Of a stretch of 64,000 nucleotides of DNA, positions 19,892 through 29,020 are shown piece after piece. The stretch's first letter is position 1, and each line of letters starts with the position of its first letter. The stretch lies in assembly GCA_038240605.1 (NCBI GenBank), contig JBBSDP010000019.1, forward strand, positions 20,274 to 84,273. The letters are read 5' to 3'. The stretch is from JBBSDP01 sp038240605. GTDB lineage: Bacteria > Planctomycetota > Phycisphaerae > Tepidisphaerales > Tepidisphaeraceae. The notes under the pieces are model-generated. The model worked only from the letters and a program-made list of their open reading frames with translations, was not told the origin of the DNA and searched no databases. A program made the position numbers and the translations under genes.

Positions 19892-22800
19892 ATGAGGTTC
19901 GCGCCAGGGTCGATCGGAATTCTCGTCTGCGCGATGACCTGCTTCATCGGCGCGGCTGAACCCGATCACGCCCCGCCGGCTGCTCATTGGTCGTTCGTCC
20001 CGCCAACGCGCCCCGTCATTCCCACGGTTACCGACCCAGCCTGGGCGCGCAATCCGATCGATGCATTCGTTGCCGCCGAACGCCGGAAGCGCGGGCTGAC
20101 GCCCTTGCCCCCGGCTGCGAAGGACGTTCTCCTGCGGCGCGTTTATCTCGACCTCATCGGCATTCCTCCGACTCGACAGGAACTGCACGATTTCCTGAAT
20201 GACGCATCTCCCGATGCCTATGAGAAAGTCGTCGATCGGCTGCTGGCCAGCCCGTCGTATGGTCAGCGATGGGGACGGCATTGGATGGATATCTGGCGAT
20301 ACAGCGACTGGTCCGGCTACCAGATGGAAGTCCGCGACAGCCAGCCCAACATCTGGCGCTGGCGCGACTGGATCATTGAGTCGCTGAACGGCGATGAGCC
20401 GTACGATCAGATGGCGCGCGAGATGATAGCGGCGGACGAGATTGCCCCAGAAGATGATCGAGCTCTGGCCGCCACCGGCTTCCTCGCTCGGAACTACTAC
20501 AAATTCAGCCGGAATGTTTGCCTCGACCGGATCGTCGAACACACGTCGAAGGCATTTCTCGGGTTGACCCTCAATTGCGCCCGCTGTCACGATCACAAAT
20601 ACGATCCGATCTCACAGAAGGAGTACTATCAGTTCCGCGCCATCTTTGAGCCGTTCGAATTGCGCAGTCATCGCGTCGCGGGAGCATCGGCGGACCCAAA
20701 GAACCCGGCGGAGCTGATCCGCGTCTACGATGCGGAGAGCACGCGGCCGACGTATTTGTTTATTCGCGGCGACGACAAGAACCCCGACTCCGCTCCGCTG
20801 CCGCCGGGCGTTCCTGGCGTCGTCGGCGGGACACTGAACCCGACGGTGGTGTCGCTGCCGGTCACGGCCTGGTATCCGGGCATGCGCCCGATTGCCGAGC
20901 AGGACTCGATCGCCGCCGCCGAGAGCGAAATCGCCAAGGCGCAAGCCGAACTCGGAAAGGCCCAGACCGCGCTGGCGGCGGCGCGACATCAGGCCGAATC
21001 GGTTGCGGTGGCCGCGACCACCCAGCCTGCGACGGTCCAACCGGCCACGGCCCCCACGCCACAACTGGCATCGGCGGTGATCGGCGATGATTTCAGCCGG
21101 CCGCGGCCCGACATATGGCAGGTGGGGGATGGCCAGTGGGATTTCAAGAACGGACGGCTCCTCCAGACGATGACCGGCGCGATGGAGCGCCGGCTGGTTT
21201 CGCTCGCGCCGCATCCGCGGGATTTCTCGGCGCGCTTCACCTTTCGCATCACCGGCGGCGATCGCTGGAAATCGGTGGGGCTGAGCTTCGATCATGAAGA
21301 CGCGGACCACGCCGTTTCGGTTTACCTCAGCGCCTGCTCCGACGATGCCAAGGCGCAGGTTGCCCTGAAATCGGGCAGCGTTCCGATCTTTCCCGCCGAG
21401 GCCAGGGTGGCGATGCCCATCGAGCTGGGCCACGACTATGAGCTCCGTGCGGATGTCCAGGGAACTCTGGTCAACGTCTACGTCAACGGCGCAATGAAGC
21501 TTGCCTATCGTTTGCCGCAGGCGCGCCGGTCTGGGCGTTTGTCCATCTGGGCGTTCGATGCGTCGGCGGAATTTGCATCCGTTCGCGTCGAGCCGCTGGC
21601 GAATGACGTGAAACTTCAGGGTCAAAGCACACCTGCCACGGCGGGCAAAGTCGAGCCGGCCGTCGATCCCAGGAAATCCGTCGCGGTGACCGAGCAGGCG
21701 TTCGATCGGGCGACGCTGCACCTGCTGACGGTGCAGGCCAAACGCAGCGCGATCGAAGCCGGGATCGCCGCCGACCGCGCACGATTCGCGTCGCCACCGG
21801 CATCGGAAGCCGAATCGCTCATGGTTGCCGCCGGACGTCTCCAGCGACAAGCCGCGTTTTTCGATGCTCGGGAATCGCTCCTCTCCGCCGAGCAGGCCGC
21901 GGCGACGGCCAGCGCGTCCGGCAACGAGAAGGAAGCCGTGGAGAAGCAAAAGTCAGTCGCGGAACGGCAAAAAGCGGTTGAGGCGGCGCGAGCGCTGATC
22001 GACGTGCAGACCCGGTCCTATTCACCGATCGGGAAGGAATATTCGAAGACGAGCACCGGCCGCCGGGCGGCGCTGGCGGGGTGGCTGACCGATCGCGCCA
22101 ACCCGCTGACCGCCCGCGTGGCGATCAATCACATCTGGATGCGCCACTTCGGCGAGCCGATCGTGCCGACGGTTTTTGATTTCGGAAAGAACGGAAAACC
22201 GCCCACGGATCAGCCGCTCCTCGACTGGCTGGCGGTCGAATTCATGGAATCCGGCTGGCGGATGAAAGCGATGCACCGCCTGATCGTCACCTCGGCCACC
22301 TATCGAATGGCCTCTTCGCCGCCCGTCGATGAAAAGGATCCCGCGCCGGCGGCCGCATTCGCGCAGGATGAGAAGATTGATCGCGACAATCGTTATCTCT
22401 GGCGGCAGAACACCCGTCGCATGGAGGCCGAGGCGGTTCGCGACAGCGTGCTTCTCGTGGCCGGCCAGCTCGACCTGACGGCGGGGGGCCCGGAGCTCGA
22501 CGAGTATTCCGCCCTGACGTCGCCGCGGCGCAGTCTCTATTTCCGCCAGGCGCCGGAGAAGCAGGTCTTGTTCCTGGAAATATTCGACGGCGCCAGCCCC
22601 AACGAATGCTATCGCCGTAATCAGACGGTCCAGCCGCAGCAGGCGCTGGCCATGTCCAACAGCCCGCTGGCCCTGGCCAACGCAAGATTGCTGGCGACGG
22701 ACCTGGGCAAGTCCAATCCAGATGAGGGCGCGTTCATCACCGCCGCATTCGAGCAGGTGCTGTGCCGCCCGCCGACCGAACACGAACGCGAGGCCTGCGC

Positions 22801-22969
22801 GCGTTTTCTGGCCGATCAGGCCGACCGCCTGAAGCAGACGGCGACGCTTCAGCGATTCGGCGCCGGTGAGAAAGTCGCCGTCGCTCCCGCAAACGATCCG
22901 AAGCAGCGGGCGCGGGAAGATCTGATTCACGTTCTGCTGAACGACGATGATTTTGTGACGATCCGATAA
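19892..22969 (+). CDS. DUF1549/DUF1553 secreted protein with concanavalin-like insert
   Basis: A 1025-residue exported member of the same family as the gene at 13882. A signal peptide (IGILVCAMTCFIGAAE) leads into DUF1549 (NPIDAFVAAERRKRGL, LDLIGIPPTRQEL, RWGRHWMDIWRYSDW, NCARCHDHKYDPIS). The insert between the two conserved domains differs from the first paralogue. It contains DDFSRPRPDIWQVGDGQW and then a LamG/DUF1080-like beta-sandwich (SVGLSFDHEDADHAVSVYL, LVNVYVNGAMKLAYR), flanked by Ala/Gln-rich and Glu/Lys-rich stretches that look coiled. DUF1553 follows with NPLTARVAINHIWMRHFGEP and RRNQTVQPQQALAMSNSPLA. Together these suggest binding of a glycan target. The catalytic role is unknown. 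Confidence 0.92.
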   Translation: MRFAPGSIGILVCAMTCFIGAAEPDHAPPAAHWSFVPPTRPVIPTVTDPAWARNPIDAFVAAERRKRGLTPLPPAAKDVLLRRVYLDLIGIPPTRQELHDFLNDASPDAYEKVVDRLLASPSYGQRWGRHWMDIWRYSDWSGYQMEVRDSQPNIWRWRDWIIESLNGDEPYDQMAREMIAADEIAPEDDRALAATGFLARNYYKFSRNVCLDRIVEHTSKAFLGLTLNCARCHDHKYDPISQKEYYQFRAIFEPFELRSHRVAGASADPKNPAELIRVYDAESTRPTYLFIRGDDKNPDSAPLPPGVPGVVGGTLNPTVVSLPVTAWYPGMRPIAEQDSIAAAESEIAKAQAELGKAQTALAAARHQAESVAVAATTQPATVQPATAPTPQLASAVIGDDFSRPRPDIWQVGDGQWDFKNGRLLQTMTGAMERRLVSLAPHPRDFSARFTFRITGGDRWKSVGLSFDHEDADHAVSVYLSACSDDAKAQVALKSGSVPIFPAEARVAMPIELGHDYELRADVQGTLVNVYVNGAMKLAYRLPQARRSGRLSIWAFDASAEFASVRVEPLANDVKLQGQSTPATAGKVEPAVDPRKSVAVTEQAFDRATLHLLTVQAKRSAIEAGIAADRARFASPPASEAESLMVAAGRLQRQAAFFDARESLLSAEQAAATASASGNEKEAVEKQKSVAERQKAVEAARALIDVQTRSYSPIGKEYSKTSTGRRAALAGWLTDRANPLTARVAINHIWMRHFGEPIVPTVFDFGKNGKPPTDQPLLDWLAVEFMESGWRMKAMHRLIVTSATYRMASSPPVDEKDPAPAAAFAQDEKIDRDNRYLWRQNTRRMEAEAVRDSVLLVAGQLDLTAGGPELDEYSALTSPRRSLYFRQAPEKQVLFLEIFDGASPNECYRRNQTVQPQQALAMSNSPLALANARLLATDLGKSNPDEGAFITAAFEQVLCRPPTEHEREACARFLADQADRLKQTATLQRFGAGEKVAVAPANDPKQRAREDLIHVLLNDDDFVTIR

Positions 22970-22981
22970 GACGAGGGTTCC

Positions 22982-24478
22982 ATGCCACACGATCCCAGCT
23001 GCAGGCGTATTCCCCGCCGCGCCTTTCTCGCCGACCTGGGCATGGGGTTCACCGGCGTTGCCCTGGCCACGCTCCTTCAGCGCGATGGCATCGTGCGCGC
23101 CGACCTGCCGGCGGCGGCGGAACCATCGGCGGCGTGGAGCCCGCCGACCGGATTGCCCATGATTGCGCCGCGCGCCAAGCGCGTCATCTGGCTTTTCATG
23201 ATCGGCGGCGTCAGCCACGTCGAGAGCTTCGATCCCAAGCCGGAGCTCGACAAGTACGGCGGGAAGACGATCGCCGAAAGCCCGTACAAATCCACGCTCG
23301 ATTCTCCCTATCTCAAGAAGAACCTTCGCGAGGTCATCGTCGGACTGCACAAGGTGCAACCTCGAATTTTCCCCATGCAGGTCGGCCATCGGCCGCGCGG
23401 CCAGAGCGGCATTGAAGTCAGCGACTGGTTTCCGCACGTCGGCGACTGCATCGACGACATCGCCGTCATCCGCTCGATGTGGACCACGGATAACAACCAC
23501 GGCGCGCAGCTTCAGTTTCAGACCGGCCGCCACGCACTGGAGGGCGCCTTGCCCACCATCGGCTCATGGGTGCATTACGGGCTGGGGGCGATGAGCCAGG
23601 ACCTGCCGTCGTTCGTCGTGCTCGGCACGCCGTTCGCCGACTGCTGCGGAGGGATGGCAGGGCATGGAGCCGACTACCTCGGCCCCGAACACAACGGCGT
23701 TCGGCTCAACGTCGATCCCGCCAATCCGCTTCCTTTCGCCACCCCCGGCGAAAGCGTCTTCCGCCAGGAACAGGAAGGCGAAGCGGACCTGCTTCGCAAG
23801 CTGAACCAGTTCTCGTCCGTCGAGTATCCCGCCGACCCGCAGTTGCGGGCGCGGATCAAGAGCTACGAGCTGGCCTTCCGCATGCAGGCGTCGATCCCCG
23901 AAGTGATGCGCCTGGAAGAAGAAGACCCGCGCATCCAGAAGCTCTACGGCCTCGACCAGAATGTCACGCGCACCTTCGGCCGCCAGTGCCTCGCCGCCCG
24001 CCGGCTCGCCGAACGCGGCGTGCAGTTCATCCAGGTCTTCCACGGCTCCAACGGCGGCGCGGGGGAATGGGACGCCCACTCCCATATCAAGACCGGCCAC
24101 ACCGCCCTGTGCAGCCAGACCGACCAGCCGATCGCCGCATTGCTCAAAGACCTCAAGCAGCGGGGGATGCTCGATGAGACGCTGGTCGTCTGGGCCACAG
24201 AGTTCGGCCGCACCCCCGGCTCGGAAGGGTCCGACGGCCGCGACCACCACCCGTTCGGCTTCAGCATCTGGATGGCCGGCGGCGGCGTGAAAGGGGGAAT
24301 CGTCCACGGCGCCACGGACGAACTCGGCTTCCACGCCGTACAAAATCGCCACTACGTCACCGACGTCCACGCCACCGTCCTCCACCTGCTCGGCCTGGAC
24401 CCGCGCAAGCTCGTCGTGCCGGGACGAAAGCGACTGGAGATCGATTTCGGAACGCCTATGTGGGGCATCATGGCGTGA
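22982..24478 (+). CDS. DUF1501 protein
   Basis: Partner of the preceding DUF1549/DUF1553 gene, starting 12 bases after it. The N-terminus has a twin-arginine-like signal (CRRIPRRAFLADLGMGFTG), and the family motifs are visible: RVIWLFMIGGVSHVESFDPK, DDIAVIRSMWTTDNNHGAQL, GRQCLAARRLAERGVQFIQV, ETLVVWATEFGRTPGSEGS, GRDHHPFGFSIWMAGGG and VTDVHATVLHLLGLDPRKL. Length (498 residues) is normal. It is the last gene before the accessory island, about 80 bases from the convergent nuclease gene. The enzymatic role is not established for this family. Confidence 0.92.
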   Translation: MPHDPSCRRIPRRAFLADLGMGFTGVALATLLQRDGIVRADLPAAAEPSAAWSPPTGLPMIAPRAKRVIWLFMIGGVSHVESFDPKPELDKYGGKTIAESPYKSTLDSPYLKKNLREVIVGLHKVQPRIFPMQVGHRPRGQSGIEVSDWFPHVGDCIDDIAVIRSMWTTDNNHGAQLQFQTGRHALEGALPTIGSWVHYGLGAMSQDLPSFVVLGTPFADCCGGMAGHGADYLGPEHNGVRLNVDPANPLPFATPGESVFRQEQEGEADLLRKLNQFSSVEYPADPQLRARIKSYELAFRMQASIPEVMRLEEEDPRIQKLYGLDQNVTRTFGRQCLAARRLAERGVQFIQVFHGSNGGAGEWDAHSHIKTGHTALCSQTDQPIAALLKDLKQRGMLDETLVVWATEFGRTPGSEGSDGRDHHPFGFSIWMAGGGVKGGIVHGATDELGFHAVQNRHYVTDVHATVLHLLGLDPRKLVVPGRKRLEIDFGTPMWGIMA

Positions 24479-24524
24479 AACGGGTTCGGCGTTGAAGTGA
24501 TTGGTTTCTAGTCGGACTTACAGC

Positions 24525-24543
24525 TGCGCAGTTCAATCCTGCC
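24525..24543 (+). other. tRNA T-arm-like sequence at the left edge of the accessory island (possible att remnant)
   Basis: The stretch contains GTTCAATCC, which fits the universal T-loop pattern, flanked by CGCA/TGCC that can form four of the five T-stem pairs. No D-arm or anticodon arm is visible upstream, so it is not a tRNA gene. Its position, between the conserved DUF1501 gene and the first island gene, would fit a leftover 3' tRNA fragment from integration. A chance match is possible. Confidence 0.25.
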
Positions 24544-24559
24544 AATTCTCTGGACAGCC

Positions 24560-25750
24560 CTACTCCGGCTTTAATTGTGCGGTTTCCCGATCATATCGGA
24601 ATTGACCGATCGTCCCGTCTTTGAGTTTGTGGATCGCGTCGTCGATTGCACTGAGTGGTACAAGAAACCATTCTCGCGGCTCGACCTGCAGACCAAATCG
24701 ATCCTTCAACTCCAAATCCAGGCGCGCACTGGCGAAAAACCGGTGCAGCAGCCCTTCGAGTGCCTTGCGGTTGATGTTCGCCAGCTTGTATTCCGCGACA
24801 ACCTGCACGTCGGCCAGCAGGTACGTCGGATCATTCCTCGCGTTGCCCAGCCGACTTCTCACGTCGCCGCCGGTGACGCCGATCTTATGGATCAGTTCCC
24901 GATGCTTGGCAACGAACGAATGATTGGAAAGGCTCCGCAGGACGTAGATGTAACCGGTCGCCAAGTCGCCTTCTTCGATCGCATCTGAAAAGAGCGGAGC
25001 GGATTCCGCATCAGGCGGCAGAATTCTGCGATTGCGCTCGTCCTTATAGAGCGCCCGCTGTAACGACCGCAGCAGCAGGTTCGACTCAGTGCCGTTCTCG
25101 AAGATGACACGCAGCCGGCGGTCCTCTCGGCCAAACTCCTTCATGACGACTTCGCCGGCGCCTGCAACGAGTACCTTCTGGCCAGAAAGGACGAATAGAT
25201 CGCCGGGCTCCAGCTTGCCGTCGTGGTGGAACTTCTCCGTCTGGCGCACGCCAGCATTGACTTCCTGCTGTACCCTCTCAAACGTGGGCCGGAATTTCTC
25301 GAAGTCCGCGCACGGCGTGCGTTGCGCGACCTCTTCCGCCGCCTTACGGTCCTCATGTGACCGCACGTGACTCAGCCTGGTGACGTCGTCGCCCTCCATC
25401 TCGAGTTCGGCAAGCGATGCCTGTAACTCCGCGTCGTCCGGCTCGTCCGATGCGGCGCGCGTTGCATCCGGGGTTTCACCAAGTATTCCTCGTGCGTCCA
25501 CGTCCTTCAGGACGGCGCGACACTCGGGCGACTGCCGCAATCGGTCCAGGCGCACCGCATACAAGCGCTCGAAAATGTCCCGGCCTTCGCCGTGCTGCGG
25601 AGTGCGGTCGTGCTGTTCCACAAATCGCTCGATCTCTTCGAACCCCGCCAGGATGCGTTGCTCCAGTGCCGATCGGCCAGCGGGCTTTTCTTCCACGCCG
25701 AAGTCTTCGGCGAGGTCTTTCATCAACGTTTCGTCGTCAATCTCGTTCAT
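24560..25750 (-). CDS. GIY-YIG nuclease family protein (T5orf172-like)
   Basis: A 396-residue protein whose last ~130 residues match the T5orf172/GIY-YIG pattern: GYIYVLRSLSNH, then KIGVTGGDVRSRL, the conserved EYKLANINRKALEGLLHRFF helix and REWFLVPLSAIDDAI. The first ~130 residues are acidic and helical with no recognised domain; the middle shows a compact beta-rich segment (LEPGDLFVLSGQKVLVAGAGE). It starts 6 bases after the SF2 helicase stop, so the pair is surely co-transcribed. In defence loci such helicase-nuclease pairs act on foreign DNA, often with a DNA methyltransferase. The companion methyltransferase in this island is broken. DNA cleavage is inferred from the fold only. Confidence 0.85.
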   Translation of the reverse strand: MNEIDDETLMKDLAEDFGVEEKPAGRSALEQRILAGFEEIERFVEQHDRTPQHGEGRDIFERLYAVRLDRLRQSPECRAVLKDVDARGILGETPDATRAASDEPDDAELQASLAELEMEGDDVTRLSHVRSHEDRKAAEEVAQRTPCADFEKFRPTFERVQQEVNAGVRQTEKFHHDGKLEPGDLFVLSGQKVLVAGAGEVVMKEFGREDRRLRVIFENGTESNLLLRSLQRALYKDERNRRILPPDAESAPLFSDAIEEGDLATGYIYVLRSLSNHSFVAKHRELIHKIGVTGGDVRSRLGNARNDPTYLLADVQVVAEYKLANINRKALEGLLHRFFASARLDLELKDRFGLQVEPREWFLVPLSAIDDAIHKLKDGTIGQFRYDRETAQLKPE

Positions 25751-25756
25751 GGAGGC

Positions 25757-27970
25757 TCACTTCTTGTAAAGCCCTTCCTTCGCGTACTGCATGTAAGCCC
25801 GCGCGCCCTCGGCCATCTTCTTCTCCCACGCGTCCGGTGACGTCGGCGACGGCGCCCGCCCGCGTTCGGTCTTGAACCGGTGCGCCCGCACCGCGTACAT
25901 GCGGGCGTCATCCTGCGGGATCGTGAACTTCTTCGCCGCGATCACCTCCGCGATCGCTCGCAGCCGCGTCTCGCCCAGCGACTTGGCCATGATCGCGTAT
26001 GCCTCGCCGAATGGATTGATAGAGTCGATCAAGTCGATATTCAGTTCCCGCACCGACATCGCGAACCGCCGGATACCTTCAATCAGGGCAGTGTTCCTGG
26101 CTTCCTCATCGCCGGCGTCGATCGCGTCGGCCAGCGCTTTTTTGCCTGCCTGCACGAAATTGATCGCCGCCACGGCTTGCTGGCGCACGGCCTCTTGGTC
26201 CTCGTCGCTTAGCGACGGGTATTTCTCTTTGATGATCTTGCCCATTCGCAGTTGCGTCACCTCCTGCGGCGGTGTTTCCTTGTCGAACATGCCGATCTGC
26301 ACAGTTCGATCGTCCTGCACGAATGTGGTGATTAGTTCGTTCAGGTCTTCGCGGCAGATGCGCTGGGCCTCCTCGCTCTTGGGCACGGCCAGACCCTTGA
26401 TCTCCATCTGGATATCGCCGGTCACCGGGTCGACGCCGATGTTTTCCTTACCGGGCTGGTAACCCTCCGGGCCGTAGTCGAACCCCGGCTGCGGCCCGCT
26501 GGTCGGGTTCTTCGGCTTGAATTCGAAGCGCGGCGCCAGCACCTGCTCCATCAGCAGGCTGGCGGCGATCGCTTTCAGTGTGTCGTTCACGGCCTCAACC
26601 ACGGCCTCTTCCGTCGCGTCCGGCTCTGCGATCAGGTTGGTGAAGCGCGCCCGCGTCTTCCCCGGGGCGTCGCGCGTCGCCCGGCCGATGATCTGCACGA
26701 TCTCCGTCAAGCTCGTGCGGTATCCCACTGTCAGAGCGTGCTCGCACCAGATCCAGTCGAATCCTTCCTTGGCCATGCCCAGCGCGATGATGACGTCCAC
26801 GTGGTCGCGGTTGTTCTTCTGCGACGAATCCCGCAGCGACGCGGCCACCTTCTCCCGCTTGATCTCGTCGTCCACCAGGTCCGCAACCCGCAGCACCTTT
26901 CCCGACGGCGCCTTGACGAACTGAAAGCCAGTGGCCGGGTCCACGCCTTGCCACTCGCCAAGGCCGCTCAGGATCGCGTTGGCCTCGTTGATCTTGTCCC
27001 GCGTGCTCTCGCGGGCGTTGACGTTGGGGATATGGATGATCGTCTTCTCGTCCGGGTTCAGCACGTCGAAAATGCTCTTCTTCCCCTCGCGCTTCTCCAG
27101 GTATGAGCCCATGTAGAAGTAGTAGCCGATGTCGAGTTCCTTCAGGTACTGGTACCCGTTGAGCTGCTCGTAATAGGTGTAGGTGACGGTACGGAACTTC
27201 TCCTCGTCGTCCGGGTGCAGCACGGCTGCCGCGTCGCCGCGGAAGTAGCTGCCGGTCATGGCGACGATGTGTACCTTGTCCCGCCCGATCAGTTGCCGCA
27301 CGAATTCGCCGAGCTTGTTGTCCTCGCTGGAGGACACGTGGTGGAACTCGTCCACCGCGATCAAGCGGTCGTCAAACGCCTCCACGCCGAGCCTTTCCAT
27401 CGCGAAGCGGAACGTCGCGTGTGTGCAGACAAGCGCTTTGTCCTCGCTCGCTAGGAACTTCCGGACGGCCTCCACTTTTCCGCCGTTGTCGCCGCCGGGG
27501 GCGTCGCACAGGTTCCACTTCGGCTCCACGTGCCAGTCGGCCTCAAAGCCGAACTTGCTCAACGGCTCGTTGTGGAAGCTGGCGCCGATGCTCTTTTCCG
27601 GCACGGCGATGATCGCCTGCCTCAGCCCCTGGTGGCGGAGCTTGTCCAGTGCCACGAACATCAGCGCCCGGCTCTTGCCAGATGCGGGCGGGCTCTTGAT
27701 CAGCAGGTACTGTTCGCCGCGTTGCAGCCAGACGCGTGCCTGCATCGGTCGCATGCCCAGCGCGTCGGCTTTCGCGGATTTGCCGTCGTGGGCGTACTTC
27801 ACGCTGACGGACGGAATGGTTGGCGCGTTTTGACTCGCCTCGCGCGCGTCGATTCGCGCGTGGTGCCGAGCGATCAATTCGGGTAATTCCGCCGTCACCT
27901 GCTCACGTACCTTGGTGTATTTTGCAGCCTCCTCAGGGGTCAGCCGCCGGTCGCGGATAATTTGTTTCAT
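25757..27970 (-). CDS. SF2 DEAD/DEAH-type helicase (type III restriction ResIII-like)
   Basis: A 737-residue ATP-dependent DNA translocase or helicase. Motif I is SPPASGKSRA (about residues 93-102), motif II is DEFHH (207-211), motif III is MTGS, and the second RecA-like domain ends with QIIGRATRDAPGK (motif VI). The C-terminal ~300 residues lack a nuclease motif that I recognise. The ATG overlaps the stop of the 88-residue upstream gene by four bases; the frame continues 9 codons further, but the overlap start is preferred. Downstream, six bases away, lies the GIY-YIG nuclease. A partial copy with an internal deletion occurs at 30202. Most likely a defence-island motor protein. Confidence 0.9.
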   Translation of the reverse strand: MKQIIRDRRLTPEEAAKYTKVREQVTAELPELIARHHARIDAREASQNAPTIPSVSVKYAHDGKSAKADALGMRPMQARVWLQRGEQYLLIKSPPASGKSRALMFVALDKLRHQGLRQAIIAVPEKSIGASFHNEPLSKFGFEADWHVEPKWNLCDAPGGDNGGKVEAVRKFLASEDKALVCTHATFRFAMERLGVEAFDDRLIAVDEFHHVSSSEDNKLGEFVRQLIGRDKVHIVAMTGSYFRGDAAAVLHPDDEEKFRTVTYTYYEQLNGYQYLKELDIGYYFYMGSYLEKREGKKSIFDVLNPDEKTIIHIPNVNARESTRDKINEANAILSGLGEWQGVDPATGFQFVKAPSGKVLRVADLVDDEIKREKVAASLRDSSQKNNRDHVDVIIALGMAKEGFDWIWCEHALTVGYRTSLTEIVQIIGRATRDAPGKTRARFTNLIAEPDATEEAVVEAVNDTLKAIAASLLMEQVLAPRFEFKPKNPTSGPQPGFDYGPEGYQPGKENIGVDPVTGDIQMEIKGLAVPKSEEAQRICREDLNELITTFVQDDRTVQIGMFDKETPPQEVTQLRMGKIIKEKYPSLSDEDQEAVRQQAVAAINFVQAGKKALADAIDAGDEEARNTALIEGIRRFAMSVRELNIDLIDSINPFGEAYAIMAKSLGETRLRAIAEVIAAKKFTIPQDDARMYAVRAHRFKTERGRAPSPTSPDAWEKKMAEGARAYMQYAKEGLYKK

Positions 27971-28233
27971 GATCGAGTCCTTCTCGGGACGTCGCATGCC
28001 GTGATTGGGTACGCCGTGTCGGTGTCGATTTCTTCGTAAACGACAATCAGATGCCGTCCAGTCGCGGAATCGCCGAATGCCGCAGGGAAGCCTGACGATT
28101 GGCTATCGTCCGTGTCGGTCGGATTTTGCAACACCTCCAAGACTTCTTCCTTCGTCACCCCGTGCTGGAGGCAGTGTTGCACGTTTCCATCGGGGTCGTC
28201 GTCCAGGTCCCAAATAATTGAGAGGAAGGGCAT
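27967..28233 (-). CDS. Small acidic protein, BrnT/DUF4258-like fold suspected
   Basis: This 88-residue gene is translationally coupled to the helicase (ATGA overlap). It begins with a short beta strand and an acidic loop (MPFLSIIWDLDDDPDGN), then has HCLQHGVTKEEVLEVLQNP, a GDSATGRHLIVVYEE hairpin and PITACDVPR. This order (helix with HxHGVT, then G.S..GR.L.VVY, then an Arg-containing end) recalls BrnT-type RNase toxins and DUF4258 proteins, but no cognate antitoxin gene lies next to it. A role as a toxin or as a small accessory subunit of the helicase operon cannot be separated from sequence. Confidence 0.6.
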   Translation of the reverse strand: MPFLSIIWDLDDDPDGNVQHCLQHGVTKEEVLEVLQNPTDTDDSQSSGFPAAFGDSATGRHLIVVYEEIDTDTAYPITACDVPRRTRS

Positions 28234-28300
28234 CAGGTCGCCCTTTCTTCCAACCGGATTATATCATCCACCGCAGGCCCGGTTCCTCGCCCTGAACGGC

Positions 28301-28470
28301 TCATTTGTGGTTCTTTCCTTCGAGCTTGCGCGGCCGCGGCTTCTTCGGCGCATCGAATGCCGATTCTTCGTCGGCTTTGCTCGCGGTCATCGCCGTGTAC
28401 AACTCGAACGGTTTCTCCAGCCGCTCGGTGTCATTGCGGAAGCGGCGGCCGATTTCGGAATCGCGATTGC
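28301..28470 (-). pseudogene. Remnant of a DNA methyltransferase 3' end (copy A)
   Basis: In the minus frame ending at the TGA 28303-28301 the sequence encodes GRRFRNDTERLEKPFELYTA and a basic tail. It matches the last ~55 codons of the MmeI/PglX-like methyltransferase at 32138 and of the chimera at 37645. There is no start or catalytic part; homology stops abruptly at about 28470, close to the end of the PIN gene. It sits directly upstream of the small gene-helicase-nuclease operon, which suggests that a methyltransferase once headed that operon. Confidence 0.8.
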
Positions 28471-28492
28471 ATCACCCATTCATCTATCTCTC

Positions 28493-29020
28493 CTAAAGGC
28501 CGGCACGCAGCGCAGACCCGGCACCGCTAGGCGGCTGTAGCACGAACCGCGCTCGCTCGGTGCGGAGCATCTGCCAGCAAGTCAAGTATTTGACATTCAT
28601 CGCCACACAAACGCTCGGAATCTTGACGCGGTGGACTGAGTTCTCCGGCTTCTCATGGGTGATGACCGTGTGCCGACCAGATAGTGCCTGCGAGACCACG
28701 AAATAGTCGGAACAATTGAGAAAAGTCTGCTTGGCTGCCGACGTGTACGTCCGATGGTCGTTGATCCACTTCGTGACGTGGCCGAGTGCGGGCAGGTCGC
28801 GTTCCGAGGGAGCGACGAAGAATCCATCTTCGCGTGCCTTGGCCCATTCAGCGAGTTCGTCGTCAACATTGGCGAGGTCATCGTGGACCGCCTCTATACT
28901 CACCAGCTTGCCCTCATGATTCACACCGTCGAGCCACTCCCAGAACGCCGGGCAGAAGTCCATGCCATAGTGCAGATTCTTCGCGGCGATGAAGATGTCG
29001 GTGTCGATGAGGTACGCCAT
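28493..29020 (-). CDS. DUF4411 family PIN-like protein
   Basis: A 175-residue protein beginning MAYLIDTDIFIAAKNLHYGM, the signature start of DUF4411, a PIN-fold family usually encoded next to an ImmA/IrrE-type regulator. The acidic residues of IDTDIF and later acidic positions would bind metal for RNA cleavage. It follows YFVVSQALSGRHTVITHE, typical of the family. Its ATG overlaps the upstream ImmA/IrrE stop by one base (TGATG). This pair most likely forms a type II toxin-antitoxin system with the PIN protein as toxin. The last ~10 residues may have been altered by the recombination that placed the methyltransferase remnant next to it. Confidence 0.85.
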   Translation of the reverse strand: MAYLIDTDIFIAAKNLHYGMDFCPAFWEWLDGVNHEGKLVSIEAVHDDLANVDDELAEWAKAREDGFFVAPSERDLPALGHVTKWINDHRTYTSAAKQTFLNCSDYFVVSQALSGRHTVITHEKPENSVHRVKIPSVCVAMNVKYLTCWQMLRTERARFVLQPPSGAGSALRAGL

